64,000 nucleotides of DNA from Prevotella sp. (GCA_017462915.1 JAFTQG010000013.1:1-64000), one strand, 5' to 3'. Numbered from the stretch's first letter, positions 32,356 through 42,250 are shown. Notes: generated by a model from the sequence alone, not told the origin. Program-made: numbers and translations.

Positions 32356-34185
32356 TCAGAGAGCTTGACATGCCTTTTCCAGCCAAGTCTTCTCTTCGGA
32401 GGTGAGATATGGCGACAGGGACTCATAGACACGGCGGTGGTAATCGTTGAGCCATCCGCGCTCTTCGGCCGTCAGCATGTCGGCGATTATCGGCTCGCGG
32501 TCGATAGGGCAGAGGGTCAGCGACTCGAATTCGAGGTACTCTGCCGTCGGCGACTCATAGCCTCTGCCGGCTTCCTGCAGTGGGGTGGTGTAGCGGCGCG
32601 TGAGGAGAGTGTTCTCTATGCGCACGCCGAATTTCCCTTCAAGATACACTCCCGGTTCGTCGGTGACCGTCATTCCTGCGTGGAGCGGTGCCGGGCGATA
32701 CTCCATCCTTATCTGATGAGGCCCCTCATGGACGCTGAGATACGAGCCCACTCCGTGGCCTGTGCCGTGGAGATAGTTGTAGCCGTATCGCCAGAGGTCC
32801 TTGCGCGCCACGGCATCCAGCTGTGTGCCGCTTGCCCCGTCAGGGAATTTCAGCATCTCGAGAGCGATATGCCCTTTCAGCACCAGTGTATACACCAGCC
32901 GCTCCTCCTCGGTCAGCGGACCGAGAGGTATGGTGCGCGTGATGTCTGTCGTGCCGTCCTGATACTGCGCTCCGCTGTCGAGGAGCAGGAAACCGCGAGG
33001 CTGCAGCGGTATATCGGTCTCAGCGGTCGGTTCGTAGTGGACTATTGCGCCGTGTGCACCGTAGCCGGCGATGGTGTCGAAGGACACGTCGCGGAAGAGA
33101 TTCTGTTCTGCACGGAGGCTCTGCAGGCGGTCGCTGACAGACAGTTCTGTCATCGGGAGCTTGCCGATATTCTCCTTCAGCCAGCGCAGGAATCTCACCA
33201 TTGCGACGCCGTCGCGCAGCATGGCGTTGCGGAAACCCTTTATCTCAGCCTCCGACTTGACGGCCTTCATCTCAGGAATTGGCGATGCGGCATCGACGAT
33301 GCGGCATTTTATGCCCCGGTACAGTGTATGGTTCACCTCGTCCTTGTCCGCGAGGATGTTGTATTCGGGATACCTCTTGAGACCTTTCGCGACATTCCCG
33401 TAATCGTCGATGTCCACACCCTCGCCCTTGAGATACGCCTCCGTCTCGGCAGAGACCTTCTCCTTCATCGTGAAAAGCGTGGCGCGGTCGGTGGCAATGA
33501 GCAGGTATGCGACGGCGACAGGAGTGCAGTGGACGTCACGGCTGCGGATGTTCAGCGTCCAGGCTATATCGTCGAGAGCCGCCACGAGCATACCGTCGGC
33601 GTGACGGGCGCGCAGGTTCTTGCGTATCCTTGCCAGCTTGTCCGCAGCCCTCTCGCCGGCAAACTCCAGCGGATGTATCTCTATTGGTGCCGTGGGCAGT
33701 GACGGCCGCCCCTGCCATATCTCGGCAAGCGGGTCGAGATTCGTGCGCAAGGTCAGTCCGCCGTGTGAGCGCAGGTCGGCGACAAGTCCTTCGACAGCCG
33801 CGGCAGAGCATACCGTGCCGTCGATGCAGACCTCCGTAGAGCCGTCGGCAGGGCGTGTGTTGTCCTTGAATACCTCTTGGGAAATCCATTCAGGGATATC
33901 CGGTGTGCCGGGCATCTTCTGTCTCATGAGCAGGAATCCTGTATCCCTCAGCTCCTCCTCTGCCTGTATGAAATACCGGGAGTCGGTCCATAGGGCGGCA
34001 GAATGCAGTGTCACCACGGCAGTACCGGCAGAGCCCGAGAATCCGCTTATCCATTTCCGTCCTTCCCAATGTTCCGGGACATACTCTCCGTTGTGCGGGT
34101 CTGTGCTCGGGATTATTACGGCGCAGAGCTTCTCCCGTCTCATGATTTTGCGCAGTGACGCAAGCCTTTCCTTGATAGTCTCCAT
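32356..34185 (-). CDS. pepP: Xaa-Pro aminopeptidase, M24B family
   Basis: The protein is 609 aa from the ATG at 34185 (METIKERLASLRKIMRREKL); an in-frame extension to 34269 runs into the promoter area. Two creatinase-like N-terminal domains are followed by the pita-bread catalytic domain with all metal ligands visible: Asp in LLDSGAQYQDGTTDITRT, His in GTGHGVGSYLSVHEGP, Glu in DEPGVYLEGKFG and IENT. The end (LNDYHRRVYESLSPYLTSEE) is the family C-terminal extension of the roughly 600-aa cytosolic APP group. It removes N-terminal residues before proline. The gene is monocistronic and divergent from mdh. Confidence 0.94.
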   Translation of the reverse strand: METIKERLASLRKIMRREKLCAVIIPSTDPHNGEYVPEHWEGRKWISGFSGSAGTAVVTLHSAALWTDSRYFIQAEEELRDTGFLLMRQKMPGTPDIPEWISQEVFKDNTRPADGSTEVCIDGTVCSAAAVEGLVADLRSHGGLTLRTNLDPLAEIWQGRPSLPTAPIEIHPLEFAGERAADKLARIRKNLRARHADGMLVAALDDIAWTLNIRSRDVHCTPVAVAYLLIATDRATLFTMKEKVSAETEAYLKGEGVDIDDYGNVAKGLKRYPEYNILADKDEVNHTLYRGIKCRIVDAASPIPEMKAVKSEAEIKGFRNAMLRDGVAMVRFLRWLKENIGKLPMTELSVSDRLQSLRAEQNLFRDVSFDTIAGYGAHGAIVHYEPTAETDIPLQPRGFLLLDSGAQYQDGTTDITRTIPLGPLTEEERLVYTLVLKGHIALEMLKFPDGASGTQLDAVARKDLWRYGYNYLHGTGHGVGSYLSVHEGPHQIRMEYRPAPLHAGMTVTDEPGVYLEGKFGVRIENTLLTRRYTTPLQEAGRGYESPTAEYLEFESLTLCPIDREPIIADMLTAEERGWLNDYHRRVYESLSPYLTSEEKTWLEKACQAL

Positions 34186-34315
34186 AGTCTTTTCGTTTAT
34201 GTGTATTCTTTTGCTTCCTGAAGGCCGTTTCGGGCCGTCAGAAGGGGTAGAATTATTAATTATATACAAAAGTAGAAAAAAATGTTTATAATGACAAAAA
34301 TAATGAGTGTAAATA

Positions 34316-34347
34316 TTTGCATTATCTATATATATTCCTTAATTTTG
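34316..34347 (+). promoter_or_regulatory. Promoter of the malate dehydrogenase gene
   Basis: TTTG at 34316-34319 and TAATTTTG at 34340-34347 are 20 bp apart, giving a 26-nt leader before the ATG at 34380. This supports that start; the ATG at 34317 lies inside the -33 box. Confidence 0.8.
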
Positions 34348-34379
34348 CAATGGAATTAAGAATTAAACAATATTACACG

Positions 34380-35378
34380 ATGGCATTTTTAACAGAAGAC
34401 AAACTTGTAATCGTCGGTGCCGGTGGCGCTATCGGTTCGACAATGGTGCAGACAGCACTCACAATGAAACTGACTCCTAACGTATGTCTTTACGACGTCT
34501 ATGCTCCAGGTATGGAGGGCGTGATGGAGGAGATGTTCCACTGTGGATATGACGGTGTGAATCTCACTGCAACAACTGATGTGGCAGAGGCATTCAAGGA
34601 TGCCAAGTACATCATCTCTTCTGGCGGTGCGCCACGTAAGGCAGGCATGACACGTGAGGATCTCCTCGCCGGCAACTGCAAGATTGCCGAGGAGCTCGGC
34701 AAGAACATCAAGGCTTATTGCCCGGATGTGAAGCACGTTGTCGTTATCTTCAACCCTGCCGACCTTACAGGTCTTGTGACTCTTCTCTACTCAGGTCTGA
34801 AACCAAGTCAGGTGACTACTCTTGCCGCTCTCGACTCTACACGTCTGCAGTCAGCCCTTGCAAAGAAGTTCGGCTGCAAGCAGTATGAGGTGACAGGTTG
34901 CGCCACATACGGCGGCCACGGCGAGCAGATGGCTGTTTTCGGCTCTGCTGTCAATGTCAACGGCACTCCGCTGACAGACCTCATCGGCACAGACAAGCTG
35001 ACAGAGGAGGAGTGGGAGCAGCTGAAGGTTGACGTCACAAAGGGCGGCGCGAAGATTATCGAGCTCCGCGGACGTTCTTCATGGCAGTCTCCGGCATATT
35101 GCTCTGTAGAGATGATTCGCTCAGTAATGGGCGGCGAGAAGTTCCGCTGGCCTGCTGGAACATACGTTCAGAACGAAAAGTACGACCATATAATGATGGC
35201 TATGGACACCACTCTCGACGAGAATGGCTGTACATACAGGATGCCGCAGGGCACAGCCGAGGAGATGGCTAAGCTTGATGCAAGCTATGAGCACCTCTGC
35301 AAGATGCGCGATGAGCTCATTACCCTGAATATCGTTCCGGCCATCTCTGAGTGGAGCAAGATCAATCCTAACCTCTAA
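34380..35378 (+). CDS. mdh: Malate dehydrogenase
   Basis: A 332-aa protein. The Rossmann NAD loop is LVIVGAGGAIGSTMVQ, followed by the substrate loop region GGAPRKAGMTREDLL, FNPADLTGLVTLLYSG and the catalytic His in TYGGHGEQMAVF. It interconverts malate and oxaloacetate using NAD(H), in the reductive branch leading to succinate and propionate that dominates fermentation in this group. The start is set by the promoter. The 3' side holds a GNRA-loop hairpin (CAGTCTG-GAAA-CAGACTG, 35410-35427) and a terminator. Confidence 0.93.
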   Translation: MAFLTEDKLVIVGAGGAIGSTMVQTALTMKLTPNVCLYDVYAPGMEGVMEEMFHCGYDGVNLTATTDVAEAFKDAKYIISSGGAPRKAGMTREDLLAGNCKIAEELGKNIKAYCPDVKHVVVIFNPADLTGLVTLLYSGLKPSQVTTLAALDSTRLQSALAKKFGCKQYEVTGCATYGGHGEQMAVFGSAVNVNGTPLTDLIGTDKLTEEEWEQLKVDVTKGGAKIIELRGRSSWQSPAYCSVEMIRSVMGGEKFRWPAGTYVQNEKYDHIMMAMDTTLDENGCTYRMPQGTAEEMAKLDASYEHLCKMRDELITLNIVPAISEWSKINPNL

Positions 35379-35514
35379 TCACACGCAAGTGTGGCGGCGT
35401 GGAGGATTGACAGTCTGGAAACAGACTGCTGAAAATGATACTCTCGACCAACACAAGTTGGTAATATAATTCTCTCTCTTTTTCTAAGGCCAACAGTTTT
35501 TTTGTTGACCACTC

Positions 35515-35549
35515 GGGGTAATAAGTTGTGAAACTTGTTACCCCGTTTC
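35515..35549 (+). terminator. Terminator after mdh
   Basis: GGGGTAATAAGTT and AACTTGTTACCCC form a 13-bp stem with one mismatch and a 4-nt loop (GTGA), followed by GTTTCGTTTC. A second small hairpin, GGCCAACA with TGTTGACC around T7, precedes it at about 35488. Confidence 0.7.
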
Positions 35550-35626
35550 GTTTCTCTATGGCATAATACGGTTTTTCTTCCGTAATGCTTGAGATAAATA
35601 TATGTAAAACGATAAAAATATAGATA

Positions 35627-36190
35627 ATGGCACTTGTAAAATCATACAAAGGCATCACTCCCAAGTGGGGACGTGACTGCTATTTCTCGGAGAATGCGAC
35701 CATCGTCGGCGATGTCACGCTCGGCGATGAGTGCTCCCTCTGGTTCAATGCCGTCGTGCGCGGCGATGTCGCCCGTATCGTCATAGGTGACCGCTGCAAC
35801 GTGCAGGACGGCTCTTGCCTTCATGTAACTAACTTCGGCGGTGACGAGCGTCCTACGGAGGACTTTGTCAACGGTCATGACTGTCTGCTGGAGGATGACG
35901 TTACGGTAGGGCATAACGCCACGCTCCATGCCTGTCATGTAAGGAAAGGCGCGCTGATAGGCATGGGTGCCACGGTGCTTGACAAGGCTGTGATAGGCGA
36001 AGGAGCGGTCATTGCGGCAGGGGCGCTGGTCCTCGGCGGCACACAGGTAGGCGACCATGAGATTTGGGGAGGAGTACCGGCCAAGTTCATCAAGAAGACC
36101 CGTCCCAATCAGGCTGAGTCTTTTGCTCAGCACTATGTAGACTACAGCAAGATTTACCTTGCGGAAGAGCAGGGCGGCGATGCTGAATAG
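35627..36190 (+). CDS. Gamma-carbonic-anhydrase-family hexapeptide-repeat protein
   Basis: A 187-aa left-handed beta-helix protein. Hexapeptide turns run through DCYFSENATIVGDVTLGDEC, VIGDRCNVQDGSCLHVTNFG and RKGALIGMGATVLDKAVIGE. The zinc ligand pattern is in VTVGHNATLHACHV, with His in the expected places, as in YrdA/CaiE/gamma-CA proteins. It probably hydrates CO2 or is a related metalloprotein. It follows mdh after a terminator, so expression is independent. Confidence 0.9.
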   Translation: MALVKSYKGITPKWGRDCYFSENATIVGDVTLGDECSLWFNAVVRGDVARIVIGDRCNVQDGSCLHVTNFGGDERPTEDFVNGHDCLLEDDVTVGHNATLHACHVRKGALIGMGATVLDKAVIGEGAVIAAGALVLGGTQVGDHEIWGGVPAKFIKKTRPNQAESFAQHYVDYSKIYLAEEQGGDAE

Positions 36191-36209
36191 CCTGCCGGAT
36201 GGCTTATGG

Positions 36210-36274
36210 ATATAACGTAATACCGCACTCAAGGAAGCGATATGTAGCTTCTTGAGTGCGGTATTACGTTATAT
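36210..36274. terminator. 28-bp palindrome between convergent genes
   Basis: Arms 36210-36238 and 36247-36274 (core AACGTAATACCGCACTCAAG) pair over 28 bp with one bulged base and an 8-nt loop. It lies between the converging carbonic-anhydrase and waaA genes. There is no T-run, only alternating AT, so it may act in both directions as a terminator or block read-through antisense. Confidence 0.6.
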
Positions 36275-36366
36275 ATATGTTGAGTATGTTATGGAATGCT
36301 TTGGCTTATCCTATGGAAGACATTATTCTACTCTATGGAAGACTTTATTTTGTCCTTTGAAATACC

Positions 36367-37638
36367 TTATTTTATTTTCCCTTTTACCGACAGTTTCAGT
36401 GCCGATATGATAGCCTTTGTTGCTCCCGCCTTGGACTCCACGTAGTCATGTGCCGCCTTGGAGCACTTGGCAAGGTAGGCCGGATCTGACCCGAACCTGT
36501 CCATTGCGGCACGGAAAGCCGCGGCATCCGTTATCTCTATGCCGCCGCCACATGCCTTCAGGTCCTGCGCTTCGGCAAATTTCCTGTTCTCTGGGCCGAA
36601 TATCACCGGCTTGCCCCATACTGCCGCCTCGGGCAGATTGTGTATGCTGACACCGAATCCTCCACCGACGTATGTCACATCGGCATAGCGGTAGATGGAC
36701 GAAAGCAGTCCGAAACAGTTTATTATAAGGGCTTTCTTTCCGTTTCCTGTCACCGTCGAGGCTTTCCCCTCTGCTATATCGGTGTATCGGAAGCAGGAGA
36801 AGCTGTTCTCGCCGAGGAGGCTTTCTATCTGCTGCAGATGGCTTTCGTCTATGACATGAGGAGCTATGATGAGCGTCCAGTCGTCATGTTGCCTGAAATA
36901 AGGTATGAATATTTCCTCGTCAGGCTGCCATGAACTTCCGGCGACAAAGACCTTCTTGCCTTTGTCGGCAGAGAGAAACTGCTCTACGGCGTCGATGTTC
37001 TTCGCCTGCTCGGCTATGGAGATGACACGGTCGAAGCGCGTATCGCCCGTGACGGTGACATTGTCTATGCCGAGAGTGGCGAGGAGCGACTTGCTCTGGT
37101 CGTTCTGCACGTAGAAGTGTGTGAAGCATTTCAGCACCTTGCCGTACTGCTTTCCGTACCATTTGAAGAATATCTGGTCAGGGCGGAAGATGCTTGCCAC
37201 GCTGTATACCGGCACGCCGCGGTGTTTCAGGATGTGCAGGTAGTTGTACCAGAACTCATACTTTATGAACAGGGCGCATACGGGACGTATCGTGCGGAGG
37301 AATCTCCTCGCGTTGCGTATGGTGTCGAGCGGCAGGTAGCATATTATGTCCGCGCCCTCGTAATCCTTACGCACCTCGTAGCCGGAGGGCGAGAAGAACG
37401 TCAGCAACACCTTGTATTCGGGATAGTTCTCCTTGATATGCTCTATGATAGGCCTGCCCTGCTCGAACTCTCCCAGTGACGCTGCATGAACCCAGACATA
37501 TTTTGCCTGAGGGTCAAGTTTCGCCTTTATGGTGCCTATGGCTCTGCGTTCGCCGCGCCACATGGCTCTCACCTTCCTGTCGAAGAGGCTGAGTATGGCG
37601 ACGGCGCACAAGTATGTCCAAAGTGCTATTTGATACAC
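36367..37638 (-). CDS. waaA: 3-deoxy-D-manno-octulosonic acid (Kdo) transferase
   Basis: A 423-aa protein with an N-terminal membrane anchor (MYQIALWTYLCAVAILSLF). The GT-30 motif VHAASLGEFEQGRPIIEHI holds the catalytic Glu. LLTFFSPSGYEV, FIKYEFWYNYLHILKHRGVP and the C-terminal nucleotide site VGGGFGVSIHNLPEAAVWGK, PVIFGP are also present. It adds Kdo to lipid A precursor at the inner membrane face. It lies 107 bp downstream of gltX on the same strand and may be cotranscribed with it. Confidence 0.95.
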   Translation of the reverse strand: MYQIALWTYLCAVAILSLFDRKVRAMWRGERRAIGTIKAKLDPQAKYVWVHAASLGEFEQGRPIIEHIKENYPEYKVLLTFFSPSGYEVRKDYEGADIICYLPLDTIRNARRFLRTIRPVCALFIKYEFWYNYLHILKHRGVPVYSVASIFRPDQIFFKWYGKQYGKVLKCFTHFYVQNDQSKSLLATLGIDNVTVTGDTRFDRVISIAEQAKNIDAVEQFLSADKGKKVFVAGSSWQPDEEIFIPYFRQHDDWTLIIAPHVIDESHLQQIESLLGENSFSCFRYTDIAEGKASTVTGNGKKALIINCFGLLSSIYRYADVTYVGGGFGVSIHNLPEAAVWGKPVIFGPENRKFAEAQDLKACGGGIEITDAAAFRAAMDRFGSDPAYLAKCSKAAHDYVESKAGATKAIISALKLSVKGKIK

Positions 37639-37745
37639 GTTGAGAGTATTGCTGGATTATCGTCGACTGCACCTTGGCCGTCATGTCCGCTGACGATGCT
37701 GGAAGCTGAGGCGGACGGTCTGCCGGCGCATGTCGTTTCCATGGT

Positions 37746-39272
37746 TTATGACTCCTGGTTCAGTGCTGCTATGGCAGCGTCTATGCGCTTTATCGTCTCT
37801 TTCTTGCCGAGGAAGGCGGAGATGTCGAACATGCCCGGACCCTTTCCCTCTCCTACAAGGCAGAGACGGAAAGCGTTCATCACGTCGCCGAGCTTGTACT
37901 CCTTCTCGCCGATCCATGCCATCACGGCCTTCTCCTGTGCTTCCACGGAGAAGTCGTCAAGCGGCTCGAGCACACCTTTCAGTTCGGTCATCTGCTGTGC
38001 AGAGTATTCTTTCCAGCGTTTTCTCACGGTCTTCTCGTCGTAAGTGTGAGGGGCTATGAAGAAGAAAGAGCAGAGATTCCACAGTTCGGAGACGAATGTC
38101 ACGCGGTCTTTCATCATCCTCACGACCTCCGTGATGCGCTCCATGGACTCGTCTATGCCGTTATTTGCCACTGCCGGCGCAAAGAGTCCGGCGATTTCCT
38201 CGGCAGACTTCTGCAGCACATAGGCGTGGTTGAACCACTGGCATTTCTTATAGTCGAACTTCGCTCCTGCCTTGGAACACTTCTCGAGGTTGAAGATCTT
38301 GACCATCTCGTCAAGGGTAAACAGCTCCTGCTCTGTACCGGGGTTCCATCCGAGGAGGGCGAGAAAGTTGATGACAGCCTCCGGGAAATATCCTGACTCG
38401 CGGTATCCCGAGCTCACTTCCCCTGTCTTCGGGTCATGCCACTCGAGCGGGAAGACCGGGAATCCGAGGCGGTCGCCGTCGCGCTTCGACAGCTTTCCCT
38501 TGCCTTCCGGTTTGAGAAGGAGCGGGAGATGTGCGAATCTCGGCATGGTATCTGCCCATCCGAACGCCTCGTAGAGCAGCACGTGCAACGGTGCGGAAGG
38601 AAGCCATTCCTCGCCGCGGATGACGTGCGTGATTTCCATCAGATGGTCGTCGACGATGTTTGCAAGATGATATGTCGGGAGCTCGTCGGCACTCTTGTAA
38701 AGCACCTTGTCGTCAAGGATGTCGCTCTTGACATGAACCTCGCCGCGGATGATGTCGTCGACGGCAACGTCCTGTCCCGGCATTATCTTGAAGCGGACAA
38801 CATACTGCTGGCCGTCCTCGATGAGCGCGTCGACCTCCTCCTTCGGAAGGACGAGGGAGTTGCGCATCTGGAGACGTGTGCGGGCATCATACTGGAAATT
38901 AGGTATCTCGTTTCGCTTTGCCTCAAGCTCTTCCGGAGTGTCGAAAGCGATATACGCCTTGCCGTCGTCGAGGAGCTGACGGACATATTTCTTGTATATC
39001 TCGCGGCGTTCCGACTGGCGGTATGGGCCTTTGTCGCCTCCGAAGCTGACGCCTTCGTCAAACTTTATCCCAAGCCATCGGAAAGACTCGATGATGTATT
39101 CCTCGGCTCCCGGGACGAAGCGGTTGGAGTCTGTGTCCTCTATACGGAACACAAGGTCGCCGCCATGCTGCTTGGCAAACAGATAATTGTACAACGCGGT
39201 GCGCACACCGCCGATATGCAGGGCACCTGTCGGTGACGGTGCGAAACGTACTCTTACTTTTCTTTCTGACAT
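37746..39272 (-). CDS. gltX: Glutamate--tRNA ligase
   Basis: A 508-aa class I synthetase. The HIGH motif is in [20 protein letters not shown], and the KMSKS-type motif is [15 protein letters not shown]. The Rossmann insertion [16 protein letters not shown] and [20 protein letters not shown] are present, with a helical anticodon-binding C-terminus. It charges tRNA-Glu with glutamate. It is divergent from the PgpH-like gene with about 200 bp between. Confidence 0.96.
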   Translation of the reverse strand: MSERKVRVRFAPSPTGALHIGGVRTALYNYLFAKQHGGDLVFRIEDTDSNRFVPGAEEYIIESFRWLGIKFDEGVSFGGDKGPYRQSERREIYKKYVRQLLDDGKAYIAFDTPEELEAKRNEIPNFQYDARTRLQMRNSLVLPKEEVDALIEDGQQYVVRFKIMPGQDVAVDDIIRGEVHVKSDILDDKVLYKSADELPTYHLANIVDDHLMEITHVIRGEEWLPSAPLHVLLYEAFGWADTMPRFAHLPLLLKPEGKGKLSKRDGDRLGFPVFPLEWHDPKTGEVSSGYRESGYFPEAVINFLALLGWNPGTEQELFTLDEMVKIFNLEKCSKAGAKFDYKKCQWFNHAYVLQKSAEEIAGLFAPAVANNGIDESMERITEVVRMMKDRVTFVSELWNLCSFFFIAPHTYDEKTVRKRWKEYSAQQMTELKGVLEPLDDFSVEAQEKAVMAWIGEKEYKLGDVMNAFRLCLVGEGKGPGMFDISAFLGKKETIKRIDAAIAALNQES

Positions 39273-39394
39273 TTTCTTTTAGCGTTTTCGTTCTTTTGGG
39301 ATAAAGGACACCTTTGTAAGCCGTCGGCTTCAACAGGGAAACCGTGACAGGCACGCCGGATCCTCCCCAACGAAATGAAATTCATAATTTTCTG

Positions 39395-39402
39395 CAAAAT
39401 TA
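39395..39402 (-). promoter_or_regulatory. Possible -7 element of gltX
   Basis: The minus strand reads TAATTTTG at 39402-39395, an exact TAnnTTTG, about 125 bp before the gltX start. No TTTG is found at the right spacing. Confidence 0.4.
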
Positions 39403-39473
39403 ATATATTTATTGCATAAAATCGAATTTTTTTCGTATTTTCGCACTCGATTACAAAACTATTTGATGAAATT

Positions 39474-41561
39474 ATGGCAAAATCATACACGCAGAGCGGC
39501 GTGTTCTGGCAGAATCTGCTGAAACGTTCATGGCTCATCATCGTCACGACAGTGCTTGTCGTCCTTATCATGCCGCACGACCCCGGTGTGTCTTTCGTCT
39601 ACGAGCTGAACCATCCTTGGCATTACGACCAGCTCATTGCGGAGACTGAGATTCCGCTGTACAAGAGCGAGGAGGTGCTGAAGCGCGAGCGCGATTCGCT
39701 CCTGAGAGACTTCGAGCCTTACTACAGTGTCTCCGTCACCGTGAGGGAGGGCGCGCTGAAGAAGTTCAACGAGGAGTTCCGCGACGGCATCCACGGCCTC
39801 TCGCGCTCCTATTCGGCGTATGTGGCGAAGAGGATAAGGCGTGCCTACGATATGGGAATAATCAGTGCCGATGTAGCGCAGACGGCTGTCGCGGACAGCA
39901 CGAAGAGCATACGCCTTGTCTCGGGAAACACCGCGACGAGCGTGCCGATACGCCAGTTCATGACGCCTCTGACAGCCTACGAATGGCTTTTCCAGGACCC
40001 TGCCATGCAGAAGCAGCGGCAGGCGCTGCAGCAATGCAACCTCAACGAGTATCTCGAACCGAACATCCTGCTCGACAAGGACAGGACGGAGATGGAGGAG
40101 AACGACCTCCTGAGCAGTATCCCGACGGCCTCGGGCATAATACAGGTGGGCGAGGAGATAATAAACCGCGGTGTCGTCGTCGACGAGAAGGCGTACACCG
40201 CCATAACATCATACATACGCGAATACCAGAAGCAGAAGACCACCCATGCCGAACTGCTCACGACGTATGGCGGACAGGCACTGTTCGTCTTCATCGTGAT
40301 AACGCTCTTCACGCTTTACCTGCTGCTCTACCGCAGCGACTATTTCGAGAAGACCAGCTCCTATGTGATGCTGTACACCATCATCATCATCCTTCCGGGC
40401 ATAGTGTCGCTCGTCATGCGCAACCACTTCTTCAGCGTATACGTCATCCCTCTGTGCATGGCCCCTATGTTTGTGCGCGTGTTCCTCGACTCGCGCACGG
40501 CGTTCATCACCCATGCTGTGGTAATCATGCTCAGTGCCCTTGCCGTGCAGAGACAGTTCGATTTCGTGGCGATAGGTCTCGCCGGAGGTCTGGCGGCCAT
40601 ATATACGCTCCGCGAACTGTCACACCGCTCGCAGGTGTTCACGGCAGCCATAACGGTGGCGGCGACGGAGTTCCTGGTGTTCCTGTCCATACAGCTCATC
40701 GACGCCAAGGGAATGACGGATATGAACCTCGGGCTTACCACGCATTTCGTTGCCAATGCGGTGCTCCTGCTGCTTGCCTATCCGCTGATGTTCGTGGTGG
40801 AGAAGGCCTTCGGCTTTGTCTCCGCGGTGACGCTCTTCGAGCTCTCCGACATGAACAAGACCATGCTCAGGCGTCTCTCGGAGGTCGCTCCCGGCACATT
40901 CCAGCACTCCATCATGGTGAGCAACCTCGCGTCTGAGATAGCCACACGTATCGGCGCGCGCGCCTTGCTCGTGCGTGTCGGCGCCCTTTACCACGATATC
41001 GGCAAGATGCGCCATCCCGTCTTCTACACCGAGAACCAGGCAAGCATCAATCCCCATACACGCCTTTCCGAGACAGAGTCAGCACAGGTGATTGTCAGCC
41101 ATGTCACAGAAGGCCTCCGTCTGGCGGAAAAGGAGAGCCTGCCGGGTGTCATCCAGGATTTCATACGTACACACCACGGTAACGGACTTGTATCTTATTT
41201 CTATGTGCAGTATAAGAACAGCCACCCAGACGAGACTGTCGACGAGGCACTGTTCCGCTATCCGGGCCCGAACCCGTTCACGCGCGAGCAGGCAATCCTC
41301 ATGATGGCCGACGGCGTGGAGGCCGCCTCGCGCTCGCTGAAGGAGTATACGGAGGAGTCGATAGCCAATCTTGTCGACAGGATAATAGACACGCAGGTGC
41401 AGAACGGCTTCTTCCACGACTGCCCGATAACGTTCCGCGACATACAGACGGCAAAGGATGTCCTCATAGAGCGTCTCAAGACCATCTACCATACGCGCAT
41501 AGCCTATCCGGAACTGCACGTCAAGCAGGAGTCCAAGGATACGGAGACCACGACGCAATGA
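39474..41561 (+). CDS. pgpH: 7TM-HD phosphohydrolase, PgpH-like
   Basis: A 695-aa protein. A first transmembrane helix (residues 18-36, SWLIIVTTVLVVLIMPHDPG) is followed by an extracytoplasmic 7TMR-HDED domain to about 265, a multi-pass block (LFVFIVITLFTLYLLLYRSD, YTIIIILPGIVSLVMRNHFF and others to about 455), and a cytoplasmic HD domain with HDIGKMRHP near residue 507, HSIMVSNLAS, HVTEGLRLAE and RTHHGNG. This architecture is that of PgpH, which hydrolyses cyclic di-AMP. The C-terminal tail is Lys/Glu/Thr-rich. The start fits an A/T-rich leader after the divergent gltX promoter. Confidence 0.9.
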   Translation: MAKSYTQSGVFWQNLLKRSWLIIVTTVLVVLIMPHDPGVSFVYELNHPWHYDQLIAETEIPLYKSEEVLKRERDSLLRDFEPYYSVSVTVREGALKKFNEEFRDGIHGLSRSYSAYVAKRIRRAYDMGIISADVAQTAVADSTKSIRLVSGNTATSVPIRQFMTPLTAYEWLFQDPAMQKQRQALQQCNLNEYLEPNILLDKDRTEMEENDLLSSIPTASGIIQVGEEIINRGVVVDEKAYTAITSYIREYQKQKTTHAELLTTYGGQALFVFIVITLFTLYLLLYRSDYFEKTSSYVMLYTIIIILPGIVSLVMRNHFFSVYVIPLCMAPMFVRVFLDSRTAFITHAVVIMLSALAVQRQFDFVAIGLAGGLAAIYTLRELSHRSQVFTAAITVAATEFLVFLSIQLIDAKGMTDMNLGLTTHFVANAVLLLLAYPLMFVVEKAFGFVSAVTLFELSDMNKTMLRRLSEVAPGTFQHSIMVSNLASEIATRIGARALLVRVGALYHDIGKMRHPVFYTENQASINPHTRLSETESAQVIVSHVTEGLRLAEKESLPGVIQDFIRTHHGNGLVSYFYVQYKNSHPDETVDEALFRYPGPNPFTREQAILMMADGVEAASRSLKEYTEESIANLVDRIIDTQVQNGFFHDCPITFRDIQTAKDVLIERLKTIYHTRIAYPELHVKQESKDTETTTQ

Positions 41562-41584
41562 TATAAAGAGAATTTCATTTTTAC

Positions 41585-41635
41585 GAGACATCGGCAGGCT
41601 TCCCGTTACGGAACGCGTGCCGATGTCTCTTTGTT
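41585..41635 (+). terminator. Terminator of the PgpH-like gene
   Basis: GAGACATCGGCA and TGCCGATGTCTC form a perfect 12-bp stem around a 21-nt loop, followed by TTTGTTT. It lies 24 bp after the stop. Confidence 0.78.
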
Positions 41636-41757
41636 TCCTCGTCACAGTGTGGCGGTTTTCATATCTCCCGTGATGTCTTCCATATTTCCCCGTGATGTTT
41701 CCTGGCTTTTATATGTCGTTTTCCCGTTTTGTTTCTTGATGATTCACCTTTCTTCCA

Positions 41758-41935
41758 GTGACAGTCGGCAGGTCTTTCCATGACAGTCGGCAGGCCTCCC
41801 GTGACGGTCTGCAATCCCTCCGTGACGGCCGTCATGGAGGAAGGTCACGGTTCGCCGGGGAAAGGGTGACACTTCGCCGTGTGAAAGGTCATCTTCCAGA
41901 CAGCAAAAGGTCACCTTTGCTCATACTGATGTTTT
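41758..41935. repeat. Degenerate 21-22 bp tandem repeats plus AAGGTCACC copies
   Basis: Units beginning GTGACAGTCGGCAGG, ATGACAGTCGGCAGG, GTGACGGTCTGCAAT and GTGACGGCCGTCATGG start at 41758, 41780, 41801 and 41822. They are followed by GGTCACGG, AAAGGGTGACAC, GAAAGGTCATC and AAAAGGTCACCTTT to 41935. Upstream (41660-41715) are looser CCCGTGATGT(C/T)TTCC repeats. An ORF across 41758-42096 is an artefact of these repeats. The 690-bp gap to rpsU holds nothing else supported except the promoter. Confidence 0.65.
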
Positions 41936-42155
41936 CCTTGTTGCAGGTATTTGTAAATGAGCGTGTTGGAGGATTGATGCTACGCACTGTGCAGATGGCT
42001 GTTTCCTTGAAGCATGGCTTTCGCGGCGACACAGCCATGCTGTCATGGAAGCCGCAGGACAGCGTGTCAAAAGGTTTTGTGTCGGAAAAGAGTTAATTTA
42101 TTTAAAAGTTTTTGTTTTTGTTTGGCACATTAATCAGTATTTAAATAAAAATATG

Positions 42156-42163
42156 TAAATTTG
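42156..42163 (+). promoter_or_regulatory. -7 element of the rpsU transcript
   Basis: TAAATTTG fits TAnnTTTG; the -33 region has no clear TTTG. The leader of about 80 nt contains a perfect 7-bp hairpin (TCCGCAT-GTGTT-ATGCGGA, 42179-42197) that could regulate rpsU. Confidence 0.55.
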
Positions 42164-42250
42164 CATCCGCTTTTTGCCTCCGCATGTGTTATGCGGAGCG
42201 AAGCGCTATGTACAACATTATTAATAATTTAAACAAAAACCACAGAAAGT

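Noticed and set aside
32263-33702. 479-aa plus-strand ORF
   Set aside because: It is antisense to the complete Xaa-Pro aminopeptidase gene, which has all its metal-binding motifs.
38436-39236. 266-aa plus-strand ORF
   Set aside because: It is antisense to gltX within its catalytic domain.
41758-42096. 112-aa plus-strand ORF before rpsU
   Set aside because: Its first half is translated tandem repeat and it has no recognisable domain or start signal.
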